Below, one piece after another: positions 1-7,849 of a stretch of DNA of 36,614 nucleotides. The notes beneath the pieces were generated by a model. That model made no database searches and had not been told where the DNA came from. It saw nothing but the letters and a program-made list of their open reading frames with translations. Every line of letters begins with the position of its first letter. Position 1 is the stretch's first letter. This DNA comes from Bacilli bacterium (GTDB lineage Bacteria > Bacillota > Bacilli > Bacillales > Amphibacillaceae): positions 1 to 36,614 of the forward strand of contig DUPD01000086.1 of NCBI GenBank assembly GCA_012838505.1, given 5' to 3'. Both the position numbers and the translations under genes were made by a program.

Positions 1-28
1 CCTGAGCCAAGATCAAACTCTCAATAAA
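1..28 (-). rRNA. rrs: 16S ribosomal RNA, 5' end only
   Basis: Read on the minus strand the first 28 bases give TTTATTGAGAGTTTGATC followed by TTGGCTCAGG, the near-invariant 5' end of bacterial 16S rRNA. The rest of the gene lies beyond the left edge. The exact mature 5' end is set by similarity to the Bacillus 16S start and could be off by a few bases. Tandem promoters lie upstream at 158-186 and 265-293. Confidence 0.95.
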
Positions 29-157
29 ATTGATTGAGTTGAATTAACTCGTTCTTGAAGCACTAGCTTCTGTTTACTTCTTTTCTTAACTTCTTTGGTT
101 GTTTGGATTCAGTTTTCAAAGATCAATCGTTGCCGCTCATTTTTAGCGACGAGATAT
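29..157 (-). other. rRNA operon leader transcript
   Basis: This is the transcribed leader between promoter P2 and the 16S 5' end. Just after the P2 -10 box there is a short hairpin on the minus strand, GTCGCT-AAAAATG-AGCGGC (about 132-150). It is followed by TGATCTTTGAAAACTGAA, a stretch typical of Bacillus rrn leaders and spacers and involved in precursor folding and antitermination in that family. No gene is visible. Confidence 0.7.
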
Positions 158-186
158 AATATACCACGTTATCAAAATGGCGTCAA
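158..186 (-). promoter_or_regulatory. rRNA promoter P2 (sigma-A type)
   Basis: On the minus strand TTGACG (181-186), a 17-base spacer and TATATT (158-163) form a near-consensus sigma-A promoter about 130 bases upstream of the 16S start. This is the usual proximal promoter of a Bacillus rrn operon. Confidence 0.85.
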
Positions 187-264
187 TACTTTTTTGAAAA
201 AATATTTTTTTGTTGAAAGTTGAAGACTAAGTTCTTTCTTGACGTCATTTAGACAACAAAAATC

Positions 265-293
265 AATATAGCACATTCAGAGATTTGTTGCAA
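265..293 (-). promoter_or_regulatory. rRNA promoter P1 (sigma-A type)
   Basis: On the minus strand TTGCAA (288-293), a 17-base spacer and TATATT (265-270) form a second promoter about 107 bases upstream of P2. Tandem P1/P2 promoters are normal for Bacillus rrn operons. The region between them is AT-rich and shows no gene. Confidence 0.75.
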
Positions 294-323
294 TACTTTT
301 TTGCAATCATAAGTGTTTCTTTT

Positions 324-539
324 TTAAAATTTGTAGTTCATAATGTATTTCTGTACTTCTTGATCTGTTGCCACACGTCGGAATAATTGAAATAACGTTT
401 GATAGCGATTGCACATTGCTCGTTTAACAACCACATCAATCCGTGTATCTTCCATATCAAATATCAATTCATCCATTTCTTTCTTGATCATATACTCAAG
501 CTCTCTCAACTCTTTTTCATTAACGATCATCCCAATCAT
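324..539 (-). CDS. Small conserved hypothetical protein next to rrn
   Basis: A 71-residue soluble, highly charged protein (Glu/Asp/Lys/Arg/Met-rich), predicted largely helical, with no signal peptide or membrane segment. I recall similar short proteins (core NEKELRELEY, followed by a KRAM-R-YQ-LF--FRR pattern) annotated as hypothetical in other Bacillaceae, often near this rrn junction; no function is known to me. Several in-frame starts crowd the 5' end (GTG at 548, ATG at 545, 539 and 530). I chose 539 because a weak AAAAGAG site lies about 8 bases before it. The gene points into the rRNA operon and stops about 30 bases before P1, and no terminator is seen between them. Confidence 0.65.
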   Translation of the reverse strand: MIGMIVNEKELRELEYMIKKEMDELIFDMEDTRIDVVVKRAMCNRYQTLFQLFRRVATDQEVQKYIMNYKF

Positions 540-644
540 AATCATCACTCTTTTCTCACTTTAGCTAAATTTAGCAACTTTTATTTTCTCTACTTATTAT
601 GTTCCCAATCTACCGAAAAGAAAACCATCATCACGCTTTTTTAT

Positions 645-674
645 TCATAATCTAGCGTTGGACATGCATAAGCT
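645..674 (+). promoter_or_regulatory. Possible sporulation (sigma-E-like) promoter of pdaB
   Basis: TCATAAT (645-651), 15 bases, then CATAAGCT (667-674) loosely resembles the mother-cell sigma-E pattern (-10 CATA...T). B. subtilis pdaB is a sporulation gene, which fits. The match is imperfect, so this is only a candidate. Confidence 0.3.
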
Positions 675-706
675 AAAGTAATCTTACTTATTAAAGGGGT
701 TATGTC

Positions 707-1468
707 ATGTCTTTCTTTATTACGATAAAACTAAAACAATTAAAAAAGCTAGGTTACCTTCTCGGTTTTGGCATTATGATTGTTACTCTGATTGTGATTA
801 GTAACAACCTCGATTCAGCCGTATTTTCTTCAACAGAAAAACCAAGCGCTTTAATGAAGGGAGATGAAAATAATCGTGCCGTTAGTTTAACGTTTAATCT
901 GACTTGGGGCGATCAAATGCTTGAACCTATTCTGGATCAATTAGAGACAGAGAGTGTGTCAGCAACTTTCTTTTTGTTAGGCGAATGGGCTGAGCATCAT
1001 CCGCATCTTGTGGATTTAATCGTTGATCGTGGTCATGAGATTGGGATGCTTGGCTATCGCTATAAAAGTTATCTAAAACAGACGATTAATGATGTTCAAA
1101 ATGACCTTTATCGAGCGAAGGATACATTCACTAAGCTAGGTTATCCTGATTTAACGTTAATTCGAACACCTAGCGGACACTTTGATCAAGACATCTTATC
1201 AACAGCGGTTAATCAAGGCTATCAAGTCATTGACTGGCGTGTTGATGCTGATGATTGGAAAACACCTGGAGTTAATCAGATTGTCGAACAAGTTATAACT
1301 AATACATCTAATGGAGATATCATTTTAATGCATGCATCTGATTCTGCTACACAAACGAAAGAGGCGCTAGAAACAATCATTCCTCACTTAAAAGAAAAAG
1401 GTTATTCATTTGTCACGATCTCTGAGTTAATTAGCCAAGCACAAATCGACACAAATTCAATTGAGTAA
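707..1468 (+). CDS. pdaB: PdaB-like polysaccharide deacetylase-family sporulation protein
   Basis: A 253-residue protein with an N-terminal membrane anchor (about residues 15-32) and a NodB/polysaccharide-deacetylase fold outside the membrane. It matches B. subtilis PdaB (YbaN) in length and in landmarks such as WGD, ATFFL, WAEHHP, RTPSGHF and HASDS. PdaB is needed to keep spore cortex or spores stable in late sporulation; its substrate is presumed to be peptidoglycan. The usual NodB motif TFDD is here TFNL (Asn64), so the position of the catalytic aspartate is altered. The metal-binding HxxxH motif is also absent, as in B. subtilis PdaB. AAAGGGGT at 693-700 is the ribosome site for ATG 707. 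The gene lies beside gerD on the same strand, without the kbaA gene found between them in B. subtilis. Confidence 0.88.
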   Translation: MSFFITIKLKQLKKLGYLLGFGIMIVTLIVISNNLDSAVFSSTEKPSALMKGDENNRAVSLTFNLTWGDQMLEPILDQLETESVSATFFLLGEWAEHHPHLVDLIVDRGHEIGMLGYRYKSYLKQTINDVQNDLYRAKDTFTKLGYPDLTLIRTPSGHFDQDILSTAVNQGYQVIDWRVDADDWKTPGVNQIVEQVITNTSNGDIILMHASDSATQTKEALETIIPHLKEKGYSFVTISELISQAQIDTNSIE

Positions 1469-1539
1469 ATTAACACATATTTATTGATAAAACTTCTCAT
1501 ATTAAGATTATCAATTTTATTTGAGGAGAGATCAACCAA

Positions 1540-2156
1540 ATGCGAAAAGGTATCCTTTTATCTATCTTATTCATAACTACTTTATTGATCGGTTGTAACA
1601 CAAATAGCACTCAATCTCAAAGCCCTGATTATGAGACAACAAAAAAATGGTGACGGATATTATGAAGTCTGAAGATGGAAAAAAAACCATCGTTGAAGTA
1701 ATCGCAGAGGATTCTGCACAACAATTGTATGTTATTGAAGATGAGACAGTCAAAACAGCAATAGAAGAGGCATTAACTTCTGATCAGGGCAAGGAATTTT
1801 GGTCAAAAATGTTTACCGATCATGAATTTGTCAAGGCATTTTCAGAGGCAATGATCAGCCAACAAGAAGATGTCTTCAAGCGGTTAATGGCTGATGCAAG
1901 TTATCAAGAGAAGATGCTTGAGCTTTTTTCAAATCCTGAATTTGGTCAGATTGTTCAGTCTCAGTTAAAGAGCCAACAATTTAAAGGTCATTTAGAAGAA
2001 AGCATCCAACAAACGTTAGAGTCTCCATTATTTCAAGCGACCGTCACTGAGATCGTCATCCAACACGCTAAAAAAATTGTCAGTGAAGATAGTGGCGAAA
2101 GTGAGTCAGGTCAAGGATCGGATCAGAGTGGATCGAGTGGTGGCTCAAGTAATTAA
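1540..2156 (+). CDS. gerD: GerD germination lipoprotein, reading frame broken at an A7 run
   Basis: GerD is a spore inner-membrane lipoprotein that clusters nutrient germinant receptors. The 5' part starts at ATG 1540 after GAGGAG and encodes a lipoprotein signal peptide ending LLIGC (lipid-modified Cys19), then PDYETTKK. It then meets a stop at 1651 (TGA). The main GerD body begins in the -1 frame at 1647 (MVTDIMKSEDGKK) and runs to 2156 with the usual Ser/Gly-rich tail. In B. subtilis the two segments are continuous (DYDQTKKMVVDILK), so the frames join exactly at the seven A's at 1641-1647. This may be a one-base deletion, a homopolymer sequencing error, or slippage. If translated only from 1647 the product would lack its lipid anchor. 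It lies tail-to-tail with salA. Confidence 0.8.
1641..1647 (+). other. A7 run, slippery heptamer within gerD
   Basis: In the frame of the gerD signal peptide the run reads as the last base of ACA followed by AAA AAA, the classic A-AAA-AAA pattern for -1 ribosomal slippage. A -1 shift leads straight into the GerD body; an extra A added by polymerase slippage would do the same. Whether slippage occurs cannot be told from sequence alone. Confidence 0.6.
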
Positions 2157-2158
2157 AC

Positions 2159-2204
2159 AGACCACCCGAGTAGATCAGAAAATCTCCGTTTGGGGTGGTC
2201 TTTG
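2159..2204 (+). terminator. Terminator after gerD
   Basis: The inverted repeat AGACCACCC (2159-2167) and GGGTGGTCT (2193-2201), followed by a short T stretch, lies three bases after the gerD stop and before the convergent salA stop at 2221. The long loop and short T run make it modest in strength. It could act in both directions. Confidence 0.65.
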
Positions 2205-2220
2205 ATAAATAATTAATAAC

Positions 2221-3255
2221 TTAGTCTCGCTCTAAAATAAATTGAGCAACTTGTAAATAAATTTGACCGATTGGATCGATCTCCTCATAAATTGAGCTCC
2301 CTTGCTTTGATGGTTGTCCTAATGGGATTTGGGCAATAAGTGGTGCTTGAAGTTCGTCTGCAAGTGTTTTACCACCGCCTTGACCAAAAACGTACTCTTT
2401 TTCACCAGTTAGCTGACTTTGGAAGTAGGACATGTTCTCAATCACACCGATAATTTCATGATTCGTATTAATCGCCATTTTACCAGCTCTTGATGCTACG
2501 AAAGCGGCTGTAGAATGAGGTGTCGTTACAATCAACTCTTTCGAAGATGGAATCATTTGATGCACGGACAATGCCATATCTCCTGTCCCTGGTGGCAAAT
2601 CTAACAATAAGTAATCAAGTTCATCCCATTCAACTTCGACAAAAAAACTTCGGAGCATTTTTCCTAAACGAGGACCACGCCAAATAACTGGTTCATTATC
2701 TTCGACGAAAAAGCCCATTGACATTACTTGAACTCCTTTTGCTGTAACAGGAATGATCCGATTTCCTTTTAATGTTGGTCGATCAGTAATTCCCATCATA
2801 TCAGGGACACTAAACCCATAGATGTCTGCATCAACGATCCCGACTTTTTTTCCTAAACGAGCTAAAGCAACCGCAACGTTAACTGTGACTGTTGATTTAC
2901 CAACACCACCTTTACCACTCGCAATAGCAATGAATTTTGTCTTTCCGTTATCAGTTAATAATGATGGCGGTTCGGATTTAGCTTGATTTAAGCGGGCGAG
3001 TTCTGCTTCAGTAAAGGCTTCAAATTGGATCGCAATTGACTCAACCCCGACACGATTAAACTTATTGACAATCTCCGCTTCAATTTCAGTTTGCTCAGGT
3101 GTGTTAATCTTCCCAATTGCTATTGTTAAGCCGATGTGATCCGTGCCCTTTTCTGCTTGAATCGCTCTGACACCGTTCGTCTCAGCTAAGGTTTTATTTA
3201 AGGTTCGATCAGTAATGGATTTAAGTAGCGCCATGACTTGTTGTTTGTTTAACAC
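2221..3255 (-). CDS. salA: SalA, Mrp/NBP35-family ATP-binding protein
   Basis: A 344-residue cytoplasmic P-loop ATPase. An N-terminal MIP18/DUF59-like segment (about 1-90) precedes a Walker A ASGKGGVGKST (about 112-122), DADIYGFSVP and LDLPPGTGD, the signature of the Mrp/ApbC group. Proteins of this family carry or insert Fe-S clusters; in B. subtilis SalA (YbaL) also represses scoC. Length and sequence follow B. subtilis SalA closely, and the position beside cwlD and gerD is conserved. It starts at GTG 3255 with AGAGGAGT about 10 bases upstream. I do not see the CxxC motif of canonical Fe-S carriers at the C-terminus, so direct cluster binding is uncertain. Confidence 0.9.
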   Translation of the reverse strand: MLNKQQVMALLKSITDRTLNKTLAETNGVRAIQAEKGTDHIGLTIAIGKINTPEQTEIEAEIVNKFNRVGVESIAIQFEAFTEAELARLNQAKSEPPSLLTDNGKTKFIAIASGKGGVGKSTVTVNVAVALARLGKKVGIVDADIYGFSVPDMMGITDRPTLKGNRIIPVTAKGVQVMSMGFFVEDNEPVIWRGPRLGKMLRSFFVEVEWDELDYLLLDLPPGTGDMALSVHQMIPSSKELIVTTPHSTAAFVASRAGKMAINTNHEIIGVIENMSYFQSQLTGEKEYVFGQGGGKTLADELQAPLIAQIPLGQPSKQGSSIYEEIDPIGQIYLQVAQFILERD

Positions 3256-3322
3256 CGTTCAATCACTCCTCTTAAACAGTCTTAGGGCAAGTATATCATA
3301 TTTAATTTCCCCTTAAAAATGG

Positions 3323-4030
3323 TCAATTTTGTTCAGAGAAGTATTCTAGAACGCCTAAATAAATACTCGCTGCCATTTCATCTTGGTAACTCGCTTGCTT
3401 GAGGAGCTCACGTTCATCGGGATTTGATAGAAATCCAATTTCAACTAGGGCAGCTGGTCGATTGGCATGTTTCAAAACATAGACCCCATTAATAGCCAAA
3501 GCTTGGCGTGTTGTATTTTCAAGATTCGTTCTAATCTGAGCTTGGATCGTTTCAGCTAAAACTTGAGATTGCGGTTGATTCGGATGATAAAAAGTTTGCG
3601 CTCCTCTCCATTGTGTTGATGGTAAGGCATTTAAGTGAATCGTAATAAAAATATCGGGATCCTTCTCTTCCATAAAAGCGACTCGATTTTTGATATCCTC
3701 AACTTTTCGTTGTGAAACGCTATTAGTCGAATCTTCTGCTAGATCACGGTCTGTCTCTCTTGTTAGATAGACATTAGCACCAGACTGCTGTAAATAATCG
3801 CGAAGCTTATGACTAACAATTAAAGCAATCTCCTTTTCAAGCGTTTGATCGGCACCGACAGCTCCACCATCCATACCACCATGTCCTGGGTCGACCACGA
3901 TGACTTTTCCCGTTAATGGGAGTGCTAAAAAATCGATCGAGTCCATCGCACCTTTAATCGGACCACTTATATAATAGAGAATCATTAAAAATCCAATCAA
4001 CCAAAACATGCTGATCAATCGCCTTACCAT
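3323..4030 (-). CDS. cwlD: CwlD, spore cortex N-acetylmuramoyl-L-alanine amidase
   Basis: A 235-residue amidase_3 protein with an N-terminal signal/anchor segment (about residues 5-22). Zinc ligands are visible in VDPGHGG (His50), LEKE (Glu65) and TIHLNA, with the catalytic Glu in ALVEIGFLSN. CwlD strips peptide side chains from muramic acid during sporulation so that muramic-delta-lactam can form in the cortex, a mark needed for germination hydrolases; in B. subtilis it works with PdaA and GerS-like helpers. An in-frame TTG at 4045 would add five residues but has no ribosome site; the G-rich stretch before ATG 4030 favours the shorter form. salA follows downstream, as in B. subtilis. Confidence 0.92.
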   Translation of the reverse strand: MVRRLISMFWLIGFLMILYYISGPIKGAMDSIDFLALPLTGKVIVVDPGHGGMDGGAVGADQTLEKEIALIVSHKLRDYLQQSGANVYLTRETDRDLAEDSTNSVSQRKVEDIKNRVAFMEEKDPDIFITIHLNALPSTQWRGAQTFYHPNQPQSQVLAETIQAQIRTNLENTTRQALAINGVYVLKHANRPAALVEIGFLSNPDERELLKQASYQDEMAASIYLGVLEYFSEQN

Positions 4031-4094
4031 ACGCCAAACCCCCAATCATCATTACTTTACTATATGGAATAGCTTGGCCAATTAGAACGATCGA

Positions 4095-4149
4095 TTCAGT
4101 TTAAGTAAAAAAACTGAACCCCCAAATCATAATGGAGACTCAGTTTTTT
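4095..4149 (-). terminator. Terminator after the EAL-HDOD gene, with two alternative hairpins
   Basis: On the minus strand AAAAAACTGA (4140-4149), containing the stop codon, pairs with TCAGTTTTTT (4108-4117) to give a 10-bp stem rich in A/T. The same 3' arm can instead pair with TTCAGTTT at 4095-4102 to form a tighter hairpin. The arrangement acts as terminator for the gene ending at 4140 and separates it from cwlD. Confidence 0.6.
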
Positions 4150-5378
4150 AAAATGTGTTGCACCCATTTTTGAGCATTTTGATAATCTTGATAGACGACT
4201 TCTTGATCAAGTTTCAATCGTACAATTAGATCATCTAATCGCTTCCAATTCACTTCTTCAAATGCAACAGCAAGTTGATAAATATCAGTTAATAACCCTG
4301 GTTGTTCTAATAGGGCTTGTTCAATTTGATAGTCCAATGATAATGAATTTAACAGTTTATCGATGGGCTGTAATAAAATCGCTGGCAGTTGTGAAAAGTA
4401 TCCGACTAAAAAAGCTTCTTGCTTTAAATCAGGAGCAACCTTTTCAGCAAGACTCTCGCACATTTTTGCCCGATAATATGAGCTCTTGATGAGGGCACTT
4501 GTTCCATCGATATCCCGACGTTGATAGTTTTCTCTTAAGGCCAAAATATAAAGCCATTTCTTAATTTCTTCTTGCCCTAACAACACAACCGCTTGATGAA
4601 TCGAATATATACGAGTCATGCGGCGATAAAATGGTGAATTAATTAATTTTAATAATTTGTATGATAACGATAAATCCATTTGGATCAGATCAGCAACTTT
4701 AATCAAATCAAAATCTTTTTGGTCAATCTGTTGAATTAAATGCAAGTAAGTAAAATAATAGCTTGGGATTTCTACTGATTCCATCAATTTTGGGCGCATA
4801 AAGAAATAACCTTGGAAGTAATGATAACCGTCAGCCAATGCTTCTTTATACGTTTCATTCGTTTCAATTTTCTCAGCGAGAAGTCGTATGTGCGGGTATT
4901 TAGCACGTACTGTTCGGGCGAGTTTTTGTCGAATGAATCTCGAGCGAATTTGAAAAAAATCTACTTTGATAAAGGTTAAATAACGAATTAAATCGGCACT
5001 TTCCCACACCTCAAATAATTGGGAAGTAACATCATCAAGTGCCAAGCGATAACCTTGTCGAGCGAGCTTTTTAATTAGGGCAATGATTTCATCTGTTAAT
5101 TCAACCGTTTCTAAAACTTCAATAATTAAATCGCCTGGATCAAATTGTTGAACGATGCCTTCTTTTAATAGGTTTTCTGTGAAATTGATGAAGACTGGGT
5201 AGTCGTCAGTTAATTGTTTGATGCCGATATTAAGAAATGCATTAACCATGACATCGATTGTAGCAAAGTCACCGTCTAATTGTTCAACTGGGGCATCTCC
5301 TCGATAAAGCAGTTCATATGCAAATAGTTCTTTTTTTCGATTGAGAATAGGTTGCTTTGCCAGCATGATTTTCCCCAT
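4140..5378 (-). CDS. EAL-HDOD signalling protein (YuxH-like)
   Basis: A 412-residue cytoplasmic protein with an N-terminal EAL-like domain (about 1-200) and a C-terminal HDOD domain (about 205-400). This is the architecture of B. subtilis YuxH/CdgJ. The EAL signature reads ELLYR, but most metal and substrate residues of c-di-GMP phosphodiesterases are still present: Glu22, Asn65, Glu87 or Glu90, Asp115-Asp116, Lys138, Glu169 and Gln189. The usual DDFGTG loop is replaced by DDVTSQ, so activity is doubtful and it may only bind c-di-GMP or partners. No GGDEF domain is attached. It stands alone between two terminators and starts at ATG 5378, preceded by AGGTGT. Confidence 0.82.
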   Translation of the reverse strand: MGKIMLAKQPILNRKKELFAYELLYRGDAPVEQLDGDFATIDVMVNAFLNIGIKQLTDDYPVFINFTENLLKEGIVQQFDPGDLIIEVLETVELTDEIIALIKKLARQGYRLALDDVTSQLFEVWESADLIRYLTFIKVDFFQIRSRFIRQKLARTVRAKYPHIRLLAEKIETNETYKEALADGYHYFQGYFFMRPKLMESVEIPSYYFTYLHLIQQIDQKDFDLIKVADLIQMDLSLSYKLLKLINSPFYRRMTRIYSIHQAVVLLGQEEIKKWLYILALRENYQRRDIDGTSALIKSSYYRAKMCESLAEKVAPDLKQEAFLVGYFSQLPAILLQPIDKLLNSLSLDYQIEQALLEQPGLLTDIYQLAVAFEEVNWKRLDDLIVRLKLDQEVVYQDYQNAQKWVQHILKN

Positions 5379-5547
5379 TTTTACACCTCTATTCCTATAA
5401 TAATCTCCCGCACCACTTGTTTAATGGTTCAGCAGATTTAACTTTCCATTGCTCATTTGTCTAGTTTTAATTGTAAATTAATCGCTATTTATTCTTATTA
5501 TCGACTAAACTTGGTAATATGTAAACTATCTTCAGGTAAGCTAAGAA

Positions 5548-5601
5548 CAAAAAATAAACACCTCCTAAGTCGCATCTAAGTTAAACGACTTTACGAGGTG
5601 T
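5548..5601 (-). terminator. Strong terminator after the Mn catalase gene
   Basis: A long inverted repeat, ACACCTC-TAAGTCG (5558-5572) with CGACTTTA-GAGGTGT (5586-5601), is followed on the minus strand by TTTATTTTTTG. It ends the DUF2642-catalase unit. The remaining gap to the EAL-HDOD start (5379-5547) is AT-rich and shows no gene. Confidence 0.85.
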
Positions 5602-5629
5602 ATTAGCATCAGGTCATAAAGACTAAGAT

Positions 5630-6520
5630 CTATAAATGACTTTTTAATCGTTTTAAAATACGTTGATAATCGTCTAAATCAATACCTGGCGCAAATTGCT
5701 CTGGCAGTTCTGGAAAATCAGGAACTGGAGCACCCTCAGGCATTCCATCAATTACCTTTAACTGTTCACCTGTTTCAGGATTGCGCCCTTTCCAAATTTG
5801 ATTAATATCCCGATAATCTGACTCACCCCATGTATATAGCACGTTATATAAACCTTGATCCATAAATTTCTTAGCGTGATCAAATTTATTGTTATCCAAG
5901 CTCGGCACAGGGAGCATCTTACCAATTTCAACGCCTGTAGCTATTTCAATTGCCTTTGCATAAGCAATAACGTGTGTCCCACCTCTAACGAGTAAGTAGC
6001 CTATCATTTCTAGGGCGGTTGGGTGTGTCGTCATTTCGTAGACCCTCATTTTATGGGTTCTTGCTCCAATTTCCAATAAATAATTAGCAAGCAGATCTTC
6101 AACAAGTACACCTGAATTATTAACATACTCACCAGTCCAAGGTCTCCCCATTCCATCGCCTGGATAGGCCGTTTGTGGGGTTGTTGTGAAGTGTAGAGAA
6201 TAACGTGCATCTTTGCCATTTTGTAGTGGGGCACTATCGGGATCACCAGGAACAGTATTTCCTATCGACAGCAGATTAATTGCATTTGCAACCAACTCAA
6301 CGTGACCAAATTCCTCAGCGGTAATACTAGCAATTAAATTATAAAAAGGTCTAAACTTCTTTTTAGCACGGAAATTAAACGATTGATACATGTAATTATT
6401 TAACGTAGACATTTCCCCAAATTTTCCACCCATTAATTCTTGAACTGCTGCGGCAGCATTCATATCACCATGCTCTGGATAAGGCAGTTCAATCGCAATC
6501 CGATTCACACGCTTCATCAT
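5630..6520 (-). CDS. Manganese (non-haem) catalase
   Basis: A 296-residue cytoplasmic enzyme that splits hydrogen peroxide at a dinuclear manganese centre. The ligand set expected from the family is in place: Glu36 (GKFGEM), Glu70 and His73 (AEEFGH), Glu150 (LLEIGAR) and His183 (RGGTHV). Full length and the C-terminal lid ending near GIDLDDYQR fit the KatN/YdbD/YjqC type. Two adjacent ATGs (6520 and 6517) follow GGAGG. It lies 39 bases after a DUF2642 gene on the same strand, probably one transcript, and ends at a strong terminator. Because it needs no haem it suits organisms with limited haem synthesis. Bacillus relatives are general-stress or spore-coat proteins; which applies here is not visible. 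Confidence 0.93.
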   Translation of the reverse strand: MMKRVNRIAIELPYPEHGDMNAAAAVQELMGGKFGEMSTLNNYMYQSFNFRAKKKFRPFYNLIASITAEEFGHVELVANAINLLSIGNTVPGDPDSAPLQNGKDARYSLHFTTTPQTAYPGDGMGRPWTGEYVNNSGVLVEDLLANYLLEIGARTHKMRVYEMTTHPTALEMIGYLLVRGGTHVIAYAKAIEIATGVEIGKMLPVPSLDNNKFDHAKKFMDQGLYNVLYTWGESDYRDINQIWKGRNPETGEQLKVIDGMPEGAPVPDFPELPEQFAPGIDLDDYQRILKRLKSHL

Positions 6521-6559
6521 AAGCTTTACGCCTCCATCGCTAAATAATAGCTGTTAATA

Positions 6560-6796
6560 TCATCTTTCTTCTAATTCCGAAGTGATTCGTACCGCTTCTG
6601 GTTTAACCCAAATAATTTGACTAATACGAATATAAAAAGGCGCGCCTCCCATGCGAACAACGATATGATCTGGCATTACCTTTCTCAACATGCCTCGCAC
6701 GGAGCCGCGTGGTGTTTGAACGGCGATTGACTGATTAAGCAATCCATTTAAAGCTTCATACAGATATGGATCATTCAGATTCCACTTTTCATTCAT
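6560..6796 (-). CDS. DUF2642 small protein (YuzF-like)
   Basis: A 78-residue protein with the Sm/KOW-like beta pattern of DUF2642 proteins such as B. subtilis YuzF and some spore-coat-associated small proteins: ALNGLLNQSIAVQTPRGS, then GMLRKVMPDHIVV and YIRISQIIWV. No function is established to my knowledge. It starts at ATG 6796 after GGGAGG and precedes the manganese catalase gene by 39 bases. In Bacillus, Mn catalases and DUF2642-like proteins both occur among spore-coat proteins, so the pair could be coat-associated; that is inference. Family assignment is from memory of the motif. Confidence 0.7.
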   Translation of the reverse strand: MNEKWNLNDPYLYEALNGLLNQSIAVQTPRGSVRGMLRKVMPDHIVVRMGGAPFYIRISQIIWVKPEAVRITSELEER

Positions 6797-7038
6797 TATG
6801 CAACCTCCCTTTTCTTAAAGCCCATAGTACTATATGCAAGCAAATCAGGAGAAATGTATATTTGCCTAAATATGATTGCTTCATTCATCTCATAAGGAGT
6901 TACTTATCATTAAAAAACAGCTAAAATCCGCCCTAAATATCAAGCATATTTCTTTCATAGTGATTTTGACTGTGAGATAATTCAGCTAACTAAAAAATTG
7001 TCATTGATTTATTGATGCGATAAGGGATGGGAATTGAA

Positions 7039-7752
7039 ATGCTAAAAATTGACGTTTGGTCAGATTATGTTTGTCCATTTTGCTATATCGGAAAACGCGA
7101 ACTAGAGAGCGCGCTCATTAGCGTAGGGTTAAAGGAACAAGTAGAATTGAACTTTAAAGCCTTCGAATTGAATCCAAATGCTCCAACTGAGCCGACCAAG
7201 GGGATGCTAGAAGACTTAAGCGAACAAAAGGGACAACCTCTTGAAGCGATCCAACAAATGGTACGTGGAGTCATTGAGCGAGCAACAAGTATTGGCCTTG
7301 ATTATAAATTCGATGACATGTTGTCGCAAAATACATTAGATGCACACCGAGTTGGCAAATATGCAGCCGAAGTCGGTAAAGCAGTCGACTATCATGAACG
7401 CATTTTTCATGCAGTATTTACCGAAAATAAATTTTTGCCTAATCATGATCAACTCATTGAGCTTGCTACTGAGGTTGGATTAGATAAAGATAAGGTAAGG
7501 ACAATTATTGAAGACAAAAATACCTATCTATCCGAGGTTGAATCTGACAAGAATCAAGCTAGACAACTGCAGATTACAGGTGTACCTTTTTTTGTGATTA
7601 ATCATAAATATGCGTTGTCTGGTGCACAAACAAAAGCTGATTTTGAAAATGCACTTGAGGAAATCGCAAAAGAAGAAGGTATTACATTAAAGCCAAAATT
7701 AAAGAAACTTGGTGCAGACACAAATTTCTGTGGTACTGACGGTTGTGACTAA
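7039..7752 (+). CDS. FrnE/DsbA-like thiol oxidoreductase
   Basis: A 237-residue cytoplasmic protein of the DsbA-like/2-hydroxychromene-2-carboxylate isomerase group, close to FrnE. It has a thioredoxin-type active site CPFC (Cys12-Cys15) after WSDYV, a helical insert with AHRVGKYA, and the cis-proline loop ITGVPFFV. The end carries a further pair, CGTDGC, seen in some family members as a possible resolving pair. It probably reduces or isomerises disulphides under oxidative stress. ATG 7027 is an alternative start, but AAGGGATGGG directly abuts it and is better spaced for ATG 7039. A clear terminator follows, and it stands alone between oppositely directed genes. Confidence 0.85.
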   Translation: MLKIDVWSDYVCPFCYIGKRELESALISVGLKEQVELNFKAFELNPNAPTEPTKGMLEDLSEQKGQPLEAIQQMVRGVIERATSIGLDYKFDDMLSQNTLDAHRVGKYAAEVGKAVDYHERIFHAVFTENKFLPNHDQLIELATEVGLDKDKVRTIIEDKNTYLSEVESDKNQARQLQITGVPFFVINHKYALSGAQTKADFENALEEIAKEEGITLKPKLKKLGADTNFCGTDGCD

Positions 7753-7763
7753 ACTTTTGATTG

Positions 7764-7804
7764 ATACCCTGGATACCGAGTCATTCCAGGGTATTTATTT
7801 TGCC
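7764..7804 (+). terminator. Terminator after the FrnE-like gene
   Basis: A perfect 10-bp inverted repeat, ATACCCTGGA (7764-7773) and TCCAGGGTAT (7785-7794), with an 11-base loop and a following TTATTTTG. Confidence 0.85.
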
Positions 7805-7849
7805 TAAAAATTTGTTTATACTTAGTTTAAGAAATGGAGTTGTGAAAAA

